Shown here: piece after piece, positions 42,617-50,457 of the stretch | Layout of the letters: each line of letters begins with the position of its first letter | Position numbering within the stretch: the stretch's first letter is position 1 | Origin: Paraburkholderia susongensis | Lineage (GTDB): Bacteria; Pseudomonadota; Gammaproteobacteria; Burkholderiales; Burkholderiaceae | Assembly: GCF_900177725.1 (NCBI RefSeq) | Contig: NZ_FXAT01000002.1 | Span: 1 to 64,000, forward strand | Direction: 5' to 3' | Length of the DNA stretch: 64,000 nt | Program-made: the position numbers and the translations under genes | Notes under the pieces: generated by a model | What the model was told of the DNA's origin: nothing | Databases searched by the model: none | Seen by the model: only the letters and a program-made list of their open reading frames with translations

Positions 42617-43199
42617 TGCCTGATGCACTCGCAACCGCAGTAACGAACACAAATCCGAATTCTTGCATAGAGGCTAGCTGCGATCGATACGGCAAGCCGT
42701 GGAAATTGTCCGATGATGGAATTCGCTTTATGGCCGTATGTGAAAGCGGTGTTTTGAATGGCACCTATATGGGTATGCCTGTTGTTGATGGAATGATTCT
42801 AAAGGTCTACGTCGATAACAAGGGATATCCAACAGTCGCATTTGGCCATAAAGTTTTACCTTCGGATCACTTGCATGTAGGTGATACCATTTCTGTAGAG
42901 CGTGCGCGTGAACTTAAAAAAAATTTTCAGAATGTGAGTCTGCGATTAATCGTCGTGTGCGTGTTCCACTACATCAATACGAATATGACGCTCTGGTAAG
43001 CATGGCTTACAACGCGGGGCCGGGAACGGGCATTGCAGAATTGGTCGACAAGGTTAACACTGCAAATTATGCCACCTTGCCGGCCTATATTCGCACGTAT
43101 CGCGCCCGCGGAATTGAATGGCGGCGCGCCCTCGAAGCACGGCTTTTTGGAACAGGAAATTATGATGCACGACATGGGAGAGGTATTGGCATTGCATAA
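42613..43199 (+). pseudogene. Phage-type lysozyme (GH24) with frameshift at an A8 run
   Basis: Frame 1 (42613-42999) gives the N-terminal muramidase part: a glutamate in CESGVLNG (residue 44) and the Asp/Thr pair in YVDNKGYPTVAFGH (68 and 74, spaced as in T4 lysozyme). The rest, VPLHQYEYDALVSMAYNAGPG to residue end at 43199, lies in the -1 frame. The frames meet at AAAAAAAA, 42916-42923; nine A's would restore one frame of about 195 codons. It is either a mutation, a sequencing error or slippage-dependent expression. Confidence 0.75.
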
Positions 43200-43626
43200 A
43201 TTTACCAAAAGCTTTGTGGCAGTGATGGCTCTATTTATTGCTCAGCCAATATATGCCGATGAGTATATCGATGATTCGAACTGTATGCAACACCTTGGCG
43301 GTGGCGGATTTGGAGATTTTGATTGCTATGAACATCATGCAAAATATCTTGAAGCCGACAACAAAAAAGTGGCCAATTCAATTAAATCGACACACGGCGT
43401 CAAAGGCGAGAGCAAAGCTGAACTTGACCGGTATATGCGGGCACAGGATGAAGCGGCAAAGGCTTGCGATCTAGCCTCTAAACTCGCTTATGATTGGAAT
43501 ATTGAAGAACCGCCAAAAACACATGTAGATATGTACGATGTCATGGGGGCACGCTGTCATTATTCAATCCGAAAACAGCAGAACGATTTCCTGCATGATC
43601 TCTATTCGATAAAAACGGGCGAATGA
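43165..43626 (+). CDS. Predicted periplasmic lysozyme inhibitor, LprI-like (first)
   Basis: A 153-residue exported protein; signal segment KSFVAVMALFIAQPIYA, mature protein with cysteines in DSNCMQHLG, FDCYEHHAKYL, KACDLASKL and GARCHYS. The pattern loosely follows the LprI/DUF1311 group that inhibits lysozymes. It overlaps the end of the lysozyme gene and so is its probable immunity gene. Nearby in-frame ATGs (43162, 43174) leave the exact start open. AGGAA lies just upstream. Confidence 0.6.
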   Translation: MHDMGEVLALHKFTKSFVAVMALFIAQPIYADEYIDDSNCMQHLGGGGFGDFDCYEHHAKYLEADNKKVANSIKSTHGVKGESKAELDRYMRAQDEAAKACDLASKLAYDWNIEEPPKTHVDMYDVMGARCHYSIRKQQNDFLHDLYSIKTGE

Positions 43627-43674
43627 CTGCATCACATTCGGCGGGAATCCAGTCGCTTTTTTACTTGGTTTTTT

Positions 43675-43723
43675 CGTATTTACAGGCGAACATCAGACAT
43701 GGCACTTCTGGTGCCCGCACCGC
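43675..43723. repeat. 49-bp direct repeat, copy 1
   Basis: Matches 44315-44363 with three differences (CGTATT...GCCCGCACCGC). The pair brackets the second LprI-like gene. In this copy a short frame RRTSDMALLVPAPLLLALGFF runs through it, possibly the end of a lost membrane protein. Confidence 0.75.
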
Positions 43724-43803
43724 TGTTGCTCGCTCTTGGATTCTTTGCCGAACGCGTTAAAACACGTCACGCATTCGAAGCAAACTTTTTGTAACGGAAG
43801 TTT

Positions 43804-44283
43804 ATGATGCGAGCCATTAGCATCGGGGCTATGCTTATTTTTGCCAGCCTTGTGTTCGGGCAATCCATTTACTCAGGGCCGTTCGATTATACGAAAGTCA
43901 AGCCGGCTGAAATATTTTTTTCTGGAAAATCTCCGTTAGATATTAAAGTGCATTGCAAAACGGATTCTCTATCTACTGAGGAGGCATGGCAGTGCTCACA
44001 TTTCCAATTCGAGCAAGCGAGCGTTGCGCTAAATCGGCAGGTAGCAGTAATTGCCGCAGAGCTGAAAAAGAATGATCGGGATCTGAAAGCTGGTGGCTAT
44101 CCACTGGCGTTGCCATTTTTCAAAAAAGCGCAGGAATATTGGAAATCGTTTCGTGATAACGAGTGTTACTCTGACACCTATTCGCTTGGTCAGGCATCAA
44201 TGCGAGACATGGTGTTTTGGGACTGCATGACTCGAATCACAACAAACAGGCTTGATGAATTGAAGAAGCCTAACGACGACTAA
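43804..44283 (+). CDS. Lysozyme inhibitor LprI-family protein (second)
   Basis: A 159-residue exported protein: signal SIGAMLIFASLVFGQSI, then the DUF1311/LprI pattern, with CSHFQFEQASVALNR, FFKKAQEYWKSFRDNECYSD and SMRDMVFWDCMTRITTNRLDEL. Known members bind and inhibit lysozyme in the periplasm. It is a clearer member than the gene at 43165 and may be an added immunity gene against related muramidases. GGAAG lies just upstream of the ATG pair at 43804/43807. Confidence 0.8.
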   Translation: MMRAISIGAMLIFASLVFGQSIYSGPFDYTKVKPAEIFFSGKSPLDIKVHCKTDSLSTEEAWQCSHFQFEQASVALNRQVAVIAAELKKNDRDLKAGGYPLALPFFKKAQEYWKSFRDNECYSDTYSLGQASMRDMVFWDCMTRITTNRLDELKKPNDD

Positions 44284-44314
44284 TAAAATACGATCCCGCT
44301 TCTGCATGGTTTTG

Positions 44315-44363
44315 CGTATTCACCGGCGAACATCAGACATGGCACTTCTGATGCCCGCACCGC
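44315..44363. repeat. 49-bp direct repeat, copy 2
   Basis: Partner of 43675-43723. It ends about 35 bases before the point where LysR coding sequence resumes, so it lies at the right edge of the accessory stretch. Confidence 0.75.
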
Positions 44364-44400
44364 CGTCAATATCAGAAGCACACAGAATGCTACGGAATGA

Positions 44401-44814
44401 ATTCTGGCGATCTCCGCCGCCGGCGCGCGGCATCCGCTGCACGCGCGACGCAGGCTCGCGTGGAAAGACACCGTGCGTTTTCCGTGGATCGTTCCGCCTG
44501 AGCGTTCGCCGATGCGCGCGAGTCTCGAGGCGGCGTTCGCCCAGGCCGGTCTCGGCATGCCGGCCGCAGTCATGTCATCCGCTTCGATACTCATCAACAA
44601 GGCATTGGCGCAGCAGAGCGACTGCCTGTTCGTTGCGTCGCTGAACGTGTTGCGGGAACTGGAGCAGGCGGAGCCCGACGCGGTGCGTCATCTGCCGCTA
44701 TACGTGCCTCACGTCGCGCCCGGCGTCGGCATGTTATGGGTCGACGACGCGACGCCCGGTGTCGCGGTGCTGATGGACGCGTTGCGGATCGCACCGCGCA
44801 GGATACAGAATTAA
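44401..44814 (+). pseudogene. LysR-family regulator, N-terminal half missing
   Basis: The frame from 44401 (ILAISAAGARHPL, FPWIVPPERSPMRASLEAAF, HLPLYVPHVAPGVGMLW) is the C-terminal effector-binding half of a LysR protein and ends at TAA 44814. A TGA directly precedes it and no helix-turn-helix region is present. The composition switches here from the AT-richer accessory stretch to normal GC-rich sequence. The most likely cause is insertion or replacement that removed the 5' part. Confidence 0.75.
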
Positions 44815-44825
44815 GTCCTACGGAA

Positions 44826-45713
44826 TTAAGTCCGCCTGAACAACTGCCGCGCGAGCGAACACATGAGCATCGTCGCGGGCGATTCGTCCTGCAAGCGGCG
44901 GCTCATGATGATCGGCGACGCGGCATTGGCCGACGGAATCTGCCGGTACACGACGCCATGCGCGCGCAGACCTTCGACGCTCTCCGGCACGAGGCACACG
45001 CCCACCTGCGCCGCGACGAGACCGAGCGCGGTCTGCAATTCCCTCACCTCATGAATCGCCTTCGGCTCGAGCGCATGGTCGTGCATTGCGGAGAGCTGCT
45101 GGTCGGCATAGCTCGGCCGCGGTGTGCTCGGATAGACGATCAGCGTTTCCTCCGCGAGCGCCGCGAGCGTCAGCGGCTTCTTTTGCCGCGCGAGCGGATG
45201 GTCTTGCGGCAACGCGGCGATCATCCGTTCCTCGACGAGCACTTCGCGGGCCAGTTGCGCATCGTCGAAACGCAAACGGCCAAAGCCCACGTCGATACGG
45301 CCGCCCTTGAGCGCGGCCAGTTGCTCGATCGTGAACATTTCGATCAGCGATAGCTCGATATGCGGCGCGGCCTCGCGAAACGAGCGAATCACGGCGGGCA
45401 GCGCGCCGTAGAGCGTCGACGGTACGAAGCCGATCACGATGCGCTCGGCCAGTTGCGCGAGCCGCCGCGTGAGCGGCGCGAGTTCGTCGGCTTCGTCGAT
45501 CAGCCGTTTCGCCTGCGTGTAGAAAATGCGGCCGGCCTCGGTGAGGCGCAACGGCCGCGACCCGCGCTCGAATAGCGGCAGGCCGACGCTTTCCTCGATC
45601 TGCTGGATCTGCCGGGAAAGCGGCGGCTGCGTCATGTGCAGACGGTTGGCCGCCCGCGTGATGTTCATTTCCTCTGCGACCGCGATGAAGTAGCGAAGTT
45701 GGCGAATTTCCAT
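44826..45713 (-). CDS. LysR-family regulator (CatM/BenM-like)
   Basis: A 295-residue LysR protein with the helix-turn-helix in MEIRQLRYFIAVAEEMNITRAANRLHM-type sequence at the N-terminus and an effector domain starting IVIGFVPSTLYGALP. The N-terminal style resembles regulators of aromatic degradation (CatM/BenM). ATG 45713 has AGAGG 7 bases upstream; longer in-frame extensions lie inside the upstream gene. It follows another LysR gene by 8 bases, an unusual tandem. Confidence 0.88.
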   Translation of the reverse strand: MEIRQLRYFIAVAEEMNITRAANRLHMTQPPLSRQIQQIEESVGLPLFERGSRPLRLTEAGRIFYTQAKRLIDEADELAPLTRRLAQLAERIVIGFVPSTLYGALPAVIRSFREAAPHIELSLIEMFTIEQLAALKGGRIDVGFGRLRFDDAQLAREVLVEERMIAALPQDHPLARQKKPLTLAALAEETLIVYPSTPRPSYADQQLSAMHDHALEPKAIHEVRELQTALGLVAAQVGVCLVPESVEGLRAHGVVYRQIPSANAASPIIMSRRLQDESPATMLMCSLARQLFRRT

Positions 45714-45721
45714 GCATGCCT

Positions 45722-46627
45722 CTAGGTGCGGAAGGAGTCGGAATGAAGGCTGGCGAGATGCCGGACCAGCGCCTTTTCGGCGCGCGGCATCGCATTCAGA
45801 TCGCGCATGCAGATCAGCAGGCGGCGCGTGGCCCACGGGTCGCTCAGCCCGATCGTGCGGATGCCCGGCGTGCCGCGATAGCGCTTTGCCGCGGTAGCCG
45901 GCACGATGCCGATGCCGGCGCCCTGTTCGACCATGCGGCAAACGCCGTCGAAGGTGCGCACGTTCGCGCGGAAGGCGAGCGCCTGACCAGCCAGCAAGGC
46001 GCGCTCGCCCAGATAGGTTTGCAACGCGCTGTCCGCGCTCAGACCGATGAACTCGCGCTCCGTCACCTCCGCGAGCGCGACGCGCCGGCGCGCGGCAAGC
46101 GCATCGTCGCGGCTCGCCACCAGCACGAGTTTGTCGACGGCGAAGGGCAGCGTCTGCAACGCGCCGTGCTCAACCGCATCGGAGATGATGCCGATTTCCG
46201 CGGCGCCGCCCAGCACCGCCTTGACGGTCTCGCTGCTTTGCCGCTCCTTGAGATCGACCTGTACGTTCGGATGGTCGCGCAGAAAAAGGCCGATCGCGGA
46301 GGGCAGGAATTCGGTGATTGCCGCGGTGTTGGTCCACAGCCGGATGCACGCTTTGCGTCCCTGCTGATGCTCGCCCAGTTCGCCCTGCATCCGTTCTATC
46401 TGACCGAGCACGAGCCGCGCATGATGCGCGAGCGTGTCGCCGGTCGGGGTCGACTCGACGCCGCGGCGTCCGCGTTCGAGCAGCGGCATGCCCAACGCGT
46501 CTTCCATGCCGCGCAAGCGCGCGCTCGCTGAAGGCAGCGACAGGTTCGCGCGCGCGGCGCCGTGCGTGATGCTGCCGGTATCGAGAATGTGCAGAAAGAG
46601 CCGCAGATCGATGAGGTCGAAGCGCAT
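45722..46627 (-). CDS. LysR-family regulator
   Basis: A 301-residue LysR protein (IDLRLFLHILDTGSITHGAARANLSLPSAS helix-turn-helix in the first 35 residues; effector domain with VQVDLKERQSSETV). It diverges from the TauE/SafE permease gene at 46810 and probably regulates it. The shared region contains a six-copy hexamer repeat. The start could be 46627 or the upstream 46654; neither has a strong ribosome site. Confidence 0.88.
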   Translation of the reverse strand: MRFDLIDLRLFLHILDTGSITHGAARANLSLPSASARLRGMEDALGMPLLERGRRGVESTPTGDTLAHHARLVLGQIERMQGELGEHQQGRKACIRLWTNTAAITEFLPSAIGLFLRDHPNVQVDLKERQSSETVKAVLGGAAEIGIISDAVEHGALQTLPFAVDKLVLVASRDDALAARRRVALAEVTEREFIGLSADSALQTYLGERALLAGQALAFRANVRTFDGVCRMVEQGAGIGIVPATAAKRYRGTPGIRTIGLSDPWATRRLLICMRDLNAMPRAEKALVRHLASLHSDSFRT

Positions 46628-46693
46628 GGGCTGGTTGCCTGGGTCAAACCGCAAGAGAGGTTGAACGGGGATTGAAGTGACGTCGTGCGTGAG

Positions 46694-46729
46694 TCTTAGC
46701 CTTACCTTCAGCCTTAGCTTCAGCCTAAG
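46694..46729. promoter_or_regulatory. Six-copy GCCTTA-type hexamer array in a LysR/permease divergent region
   Basis: GTCTTA, GCCTTA, CCTTCA, GCCTTA, GCTTCA and GCCTAA follow in tandem. The right part also forms CTTAG-N7-CTAAG, a dyad of the T-N11-A size bound by LysR proteins. The location between divergent LysR and permease genes makes it a likely operator. Confidence 0.45.
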
Positions 46730-46809
46730 TCACGCTACGTATCTTACGCATTGTGAAGCGCGTTGCGGCAATTGAAAATCGCCAGCATCGCTTTAACAGA
46801 ACTCTCCCG

Positions 46810-47595
46810 ATGATCTCTTCGTTTGCGTTGCCGCTCGCGATACCGCATGCCGTACCGCTCATCACGCGCATCGGCGTGGTCGCCGCGACCTTCGTCGTGG
46901 CGGGTTTCGTCAAGGGAGTAACCGGCATGGGGCTGCCGACCGTCGCAATGGGCGTGCTCGGCACGCTGATGCTGCCGGCCCAGGCGGCCGCGTTGCTGCT
47001 CCTGCCGTCATTCGTCACGAATGTGTGGCAACTGTTCGCGGGGCCGGACGTGCGCGCGCTCGCGAAACGCTTGTGGCCGATGATGGCGGGCATCGTCGCC
47101 GGCACGCTCGCGGCGGCGCCGTTCATCGCGGGCGGCGGTGGCGCATGGGCGGTCACGGGACTCGGCGCCGCGTTGATGCTCTATGCGGCGGCCGGCCTGC
47201 GCGCGTGGCGCTTTCCGGTGCCGGCGCGCCACGAGCGCTGGCTCTCGCCGGTGATCGGCACGGTGACCGGCGTGGTCACGGGAGGAACCGGCGTGTTTGT
47301 CGTGCCGGCAGTACCCTATCTGCAGGGGCTCGAGTTGACCAGGGAGGACCTGGTTCAGGCGCTCGGATTGTCGTTCACGGTGTCGACGATCGCGCTCGCG
47401 GCCGGACTTGCCAACGCGCATGCGTTCGCCGCCAGCGATCTGAGCAACTCGCTCGCCGCCGTGCTGCCGGCGCTTCTCGGCATGTGGCTCGGTCAGCGCG
47501 TGCGCGGACGCATCAGCGCCGTGAGCTTTCGCCGCTGGTTCTTCATTTGCCTGCTCGGCCTCGGCGTTCAATTGGCCGCGCGCGTCTTCGTTTAA
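46810..47595 (+). CDS. TauE/SafE-family sulfite/anion exporter-like permease
   Basis: A 261-residue membrane protein with 7-8 hydrophobic segments. Family motifs are VAGFVKGVTGMGLPTVA in the first repeat and GVVTGGTGVFVVPAVPYLQ in the second. TauE/SafE proteins move sulfite, sulfonates or organic anions; the substrate here is unknown. ATG 46810 starts the protein just before the first helix; a GTG at 46753 is possible. Divergent LysR gene. Confidence 0.85.
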   Translation: MISSFALPLAIPHAVPLITRIGVVAATFVVAGFVKGVTGMGLPTVAMGVLGTLMLPAQAAALLLLPSFVTNVWQLFAGPDVRALAKRLWPMMAGIVAGTLAAAPFIAGGGGAWAVTGLGAALMLYAAAGLRAWRFPVPARHERWLSPVIGTVTGVVTGGTGVFVVPAVPYLQGLELTREDLVQALGLSFTVSTIALAAGLANAHAFAASDLSNSLAAVLPALLGMWLGQRVRGRISAVSFRRWFFICLLGLGVQLAARVFV

Positions 47596-47634
47596 CGAAG
47601 ACCTGAGGACGGCGAACATGGAGGAGGGGAGATC

Positions 47635-47721
47635 GTGTGGCCCGTTATTCTGGATACGCTCGGCGCGCTCGCGGTGCTCGCGAGCGTCACCGCGCAAATT
47701 GCGCTGCTGCGCAGGGGCTGA
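47635..47721 (+). CDS. Possible 28-residue single-pass membrane peptide
   Basis: A GTG-started frame 40 bases after the permease stop. It has a strong purine-rich ribosome site (GGAGGGGA, 4 bases away) and encodes a hydrophobic helix (LGALAVLASVTAQIALL) ending in basic residues (RRG). It could be a small partner of the permease. Too short for homology; support is only the start context and the clean membrane-helix shape. Confidence 0.4.
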   Translation: MWPVILDTLGALAVLASVTAQIALLRRG

Positions 47722-47936
47722 GTTGCTGCGTGGTTCGTGTGCGGTTTGGGCGCGACGCGTGATTCGTTGGCGCGGTGCTGACTGGCGCTTGCATCGCGCG
47801 GGCCGCGTCTTGCCTGCACGCTGAGTCGTTCGGCTCGCGCGGAATTCGGCTTGCGCGAAAGCGTGACTGCGTTGCACGTTTGTCCGCTTTCCGTTTTTCC
47901 GCTTGCCCGTTTTCCCGCTTACCCGTTTTCCATTTG
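47722..47936. other. Non-coding spacer
   Basis: No supported gene. Contains several short pyrimidine-rich repeats of TTTCCGCTT/TTTTCCGCTT type near 47890-47930. Confidence 0.4.
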
Positions 47937-48206
47937 TCAGACGCGCGTCCCGTCTGCAGGATCCTGCGCGGCAGCATGCCCGCTACGCTGCGCGTCATCC
48001 AGACCGCGCCGTTCATCTCCGCGCTGTTCATCACCGATTTCAATCCGCTTCACCTCACCGAGCAGGAACGTGTAGCACAGCACGGCGATGATCGCGAACA
48101 GGCTGATGAGCCCGAGCGCCCAGCCGAACGAGCCGGTCGCGCGCACGATGAAGCCGATCGCGATCGGCGTCACGATGCCCGACAGGTTGCCCGCGAAAGC
48201 GTTTTT
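47937..48206 (-). pseudogene. C-terminal remnant of an MFS transporter
   Basis: The leftward frame reads NAFAGNLSGIVTPIAIGF, then VRATGSFGWALGLISLFAIIAVLCYTFLLGEVKRIE, the last TM helix region of an anion:cation-symporter-type MFS protein, and ends at TGA 47937-47939. Nothing upstream of about 48206 continues the protein; AT-rich sequence begins there. The gene has lost its first 80-90 percent. Confidence 0.7.
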
Positions 48207-48523
48207 GTTCTATATATGAAACAATAATTTATAGGTGGGATGATTATAGGGTATCGGGTAGAAGCTCGAAGGCGGAGATCGATTGCCGCGAAGTTGGCGG
48301 AATCGGGTGATGGAGGCGGCACAAGCAAGGAGGGCGGGATTCGACTCGCACCGATTGTTCGCCGCAACCGGCGGATCTATTCGGCTTGAGCCGCTTTATC
48401 CAGCGCACCGCGATGCCTACATTGTGTCCAGTGACAGCGCCACTGCATTTCCAGCTTCAGCGGCGTGAACCCCGCGGCTCCTCGCGGCGGCCCGCCGGCG
48501 CGAACCATTGAAAGGACACGATC
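48207..48523. other. AT-rich break and spacer before the SDR gene
   Basis: The first 35 bases are AT-rich (TTCTATATATGAAACAATAA...), an abrupt change at the point where the MFS remnant ends. The rest holds no supported gene and should contain the promoter of the SDR at 48524. Confidence 0.45.
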
Positions 48524-49270
48524 ATGAGCAAGCTCACAGGCAAGGTAGCGGTTGTAACGGGTGCATCGAAAGGCATTGGTGCGGCGATTGCGAAGGCATT
48601 GGCGGCGCAGGGCGCGTCGGTCGTCGTGAATTACGCGTCGAGTCGCGCGGGCGCCGACAAGGTGGTCGCCGACATCACCGCGGCGGGCGGCAAGGCGGTT
48701 GCGGTCGGCGGCGATGTCTCGAGAGCGGCGGACGCGCAGGGCATCGTCGAGACGGCGATCGAAACGTATGGCAAGCTCGACATCCTCGTCAACAATTCGG
48801 GCGTCTACGAGTTCGCGCCGATCGAGGAGATCACCGAAGAGCACTTCCACAAGCAATTCAATGTGAACGTGCTGGGTGTGCTGCTGACCACGCAAGCAGC
48901 CGTCAAGCATCTCGGCGAGGGCGGCAGCATCGTCAACGTCAGTTCGGTGGTAAGCCGCATCACGCCGCCGAACAGCGCGGTCTATACGGCAACCAAGGGC
49001 GCGGTGGACAGCATTACGGGCGTGCTCGCGAAAGACCTCGGTCCGCGCAAGATACGCGTCAACTCGGTGAATCCAGGCATGGTCGAGACCGAAGGCACGC
49101 ACGCTGCGGGCGTGATGGGCTCCGACCTCGAAACGTGGGCAATCAGCACGACGCCGCTCGGACGCATCGGCCAGCCTGACGATATCGCGGATGTCGTCAC
49201 GTTCCTCGCATCGGACGACTCGCGCTGGCTGACCGGCGAGAGCCTGATTGCGAGCGGCGGGTTGCGGTGA
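48524..49270 (+). CDS. SDR-family oxidoreductase (FabG-like)
   Basis: A 248-residue classical SDR: TGASKGIG cofactor motif, NNSG in place of the usual NNAG, serine in VNVSSVVS, and the YTATK catalytic pair. It ends ASGGLR as glucose/3-oxoacyl reductase-like members do. GAAAGGACACG precedes the ATG. It stands alone between an MFS remnant and a LysR gene, so its substrate cannot be inferred. Confidence 0.9.
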   Translation: MSKLTGKVAVVTGASKGIGAAIAKALAAQGASVVVNYASSRAGADKVVADITAAGGKAVAVGGDVSRAADAQGIVETAIETYGKLDILVNNSGVYEFAPIEEITEEHFHKQFNVNVLGVLLTTQAAVKHLGEGGSIVNVSSVVSRITPPNSAVYTATKGAVDSITGVLAKDLGPRKIRVNSVNPGMVETEGTHAAGVMGSDLETWAISTTPLGRIGQPDDIADVVTFLASDDSRWLTGESLIASGGLR

Positions 49271-49454
49271 GGCTCGACGCTGATGCGGGTTTTGTTGTCT
49301 GAGTATTGTTTTGAGATGGGTTTGATCTGAGGGCGAGCGGCGCGGCCGGAAGTGTGATGGCCGCGCCGCTCGTCGTTTGCGTGGGAGACCGCATTGAATC
49401 CGTGCATGGCCGCAGCCGAATCTCCATGCGAGGCTCAGAAGCTGTCAAGGCTCG

Positions 49455-50339
49455 CTATCCGGCAGACGCCGTGCCTTCCGCCTCCGTCAACTCCACCGCA
49501 AACAACGCATCGAGCAGATTCGATCCCGGCCGTTCGGCCCGGCGCGTCAGCGATTCGATCATCTGCACCTGGCAATCCTGCAGCGGCACCATCCTGATGC
49601 GCCGCGACTCCTTGAACTCCGCGCGCGCAATCACCCCGACGCCCACGCCTTGGGCGACCGCTTCCTCCAACGCCTCGCGCCCGTCCACGTAGAGCACCGG
49701 CTCCACCTGCAACGACTCGCGCACGAGTTCGATTTCGAGCAGTTGCTGCGTGACCGATTGCGGCTCGCGGAAAATCATCGGCTGCCTGACCAGCTCCGCG
49801 TAGCTGAGCCGGCGTTTCTTCGCGGCCGGGTGGCTGGCCGGCACCATCGCGACGAGCGGGTCGCGCCGCAACACGCGTGATTCGAGCCGGCTATGCACTT
49901 GCGGCGCGGCGGTGATGGCCGCATCGACCGCGCTCGACAGCACGCGCCGCATGCACTCGGCCGCATTGGCGATGGACAGCGTCACGACAATGCCCGGATG
50001 GCGCTTGCGAAACGCGCCAATGAGCGCGACCGCAAGATCGGGCGCATCGGCGGCGAGCGAGAGCGAGCCCGATTCGAGCCCGCCCGCCGATTCGAGCAAC
50101 TGCCGCGCATCGCGCTCGCAACTGAGCATCTGCCGCGTCACGCTGAAAAGCCGCAAACCCAGTTCCGTCGTTTCGACGCCGCGCGGCCCGCGCTCGAACA
50201 GCTTGACACCGTAATCCTGCTCGAGCCGCCGCACGTGATCCGACACGGCCGGTTGCGTGAGCGAGAGCGCCTGCGCCGCCTTCGAAAACCCGCCATGTTC
50301 CGCGACCGCATGAAACGCTCGCAATTGCGCATACTGCAT
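49455..50339 (-). CDS. LysR-family regulator of phosphonate genes
   Basis: A 294-residue LysR protein (AQLRAFHAVAEHGGFSKAAQALSLTQPAVSD helix-turn-helix in the first 35 residues; effector domain with SGSLSLAADAPDLAVAL). It diverges from phnW with 118 bases between the genes, where palindromes suit LysR binding. LysR genes in this place regulate 2-aminoethylphosphonate breakdown in Burkholderiaceae, so that role is likely. Confidence 0.88.
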   Translation of the reverse strand: MQYAQLRAFHAVAEHGGFSKAAQALSLTQPAVSDHVRRLEQDYGVKLFERGPRGVETTELGLRLFSVTRQMLSCERDARQLLESAGGLESGSLSLAADAPDLAVALIGAFRKRHPGIVVTLSIANAAECMRRVLSSAVDAAITAAPQVHSRLESRVLRRDPLVAMVPASHPAAKKRRLSYAELVRQPMIFREPQSVTQQLLEIELVRESLQVEPVLYVDGREALEEAVAQGVGVGVIARAEFKESRRIRMVPLQDCQVQMIESLTRRAERPGSNLLDALFAVELTEAEGTASAG

Positions 50340-50374
50340 AAGTGTCTCGCTGTGAATAAGTTTTTACGATAGCT

Positions 50375-50420
50375 CCATCGATTATATCGATTTTACCGAT
50401 GGACAGCCTTTCTGTATTGT
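50375..50420 (+). promoter_or_regulatory. LysR operator-like dyads and promoter of phnW
   Basis: Outer arms CCATCG (50375-50380) and CGATGG (50397-50402) enclose an inner TCGAT-TAT-ATCGA dyad (50378-50390). A possible promoter is TTTACC (50392-50397), 17 bases, then TATTGT (50415-50420), about 38 bases before the phnW ATG. The dyads overlap and precede the -35, as for LysR activation. Confidence 0.45.
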
Positions 50421-50457
50421 GTCAGCCATCGACATCAGTTTTATCGGAGTTCGGGAC

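Noticed and set aside
42613..43199. Classical programmed -1 ribosomal frameshift in the lysozyme
   Set aside because: The zero-frame codons around the A run (CTT AAA AAA AAT) do not make an ideal X-XXY-YYZ heptamer and no stimulatory structure is evident. Mutation or transcript slippage is more likely.
48283..48468. Short open frame before the SDR gene
   Set aside because: No ribosome site, no recognisable pattern, and it lies in a region with remnants.
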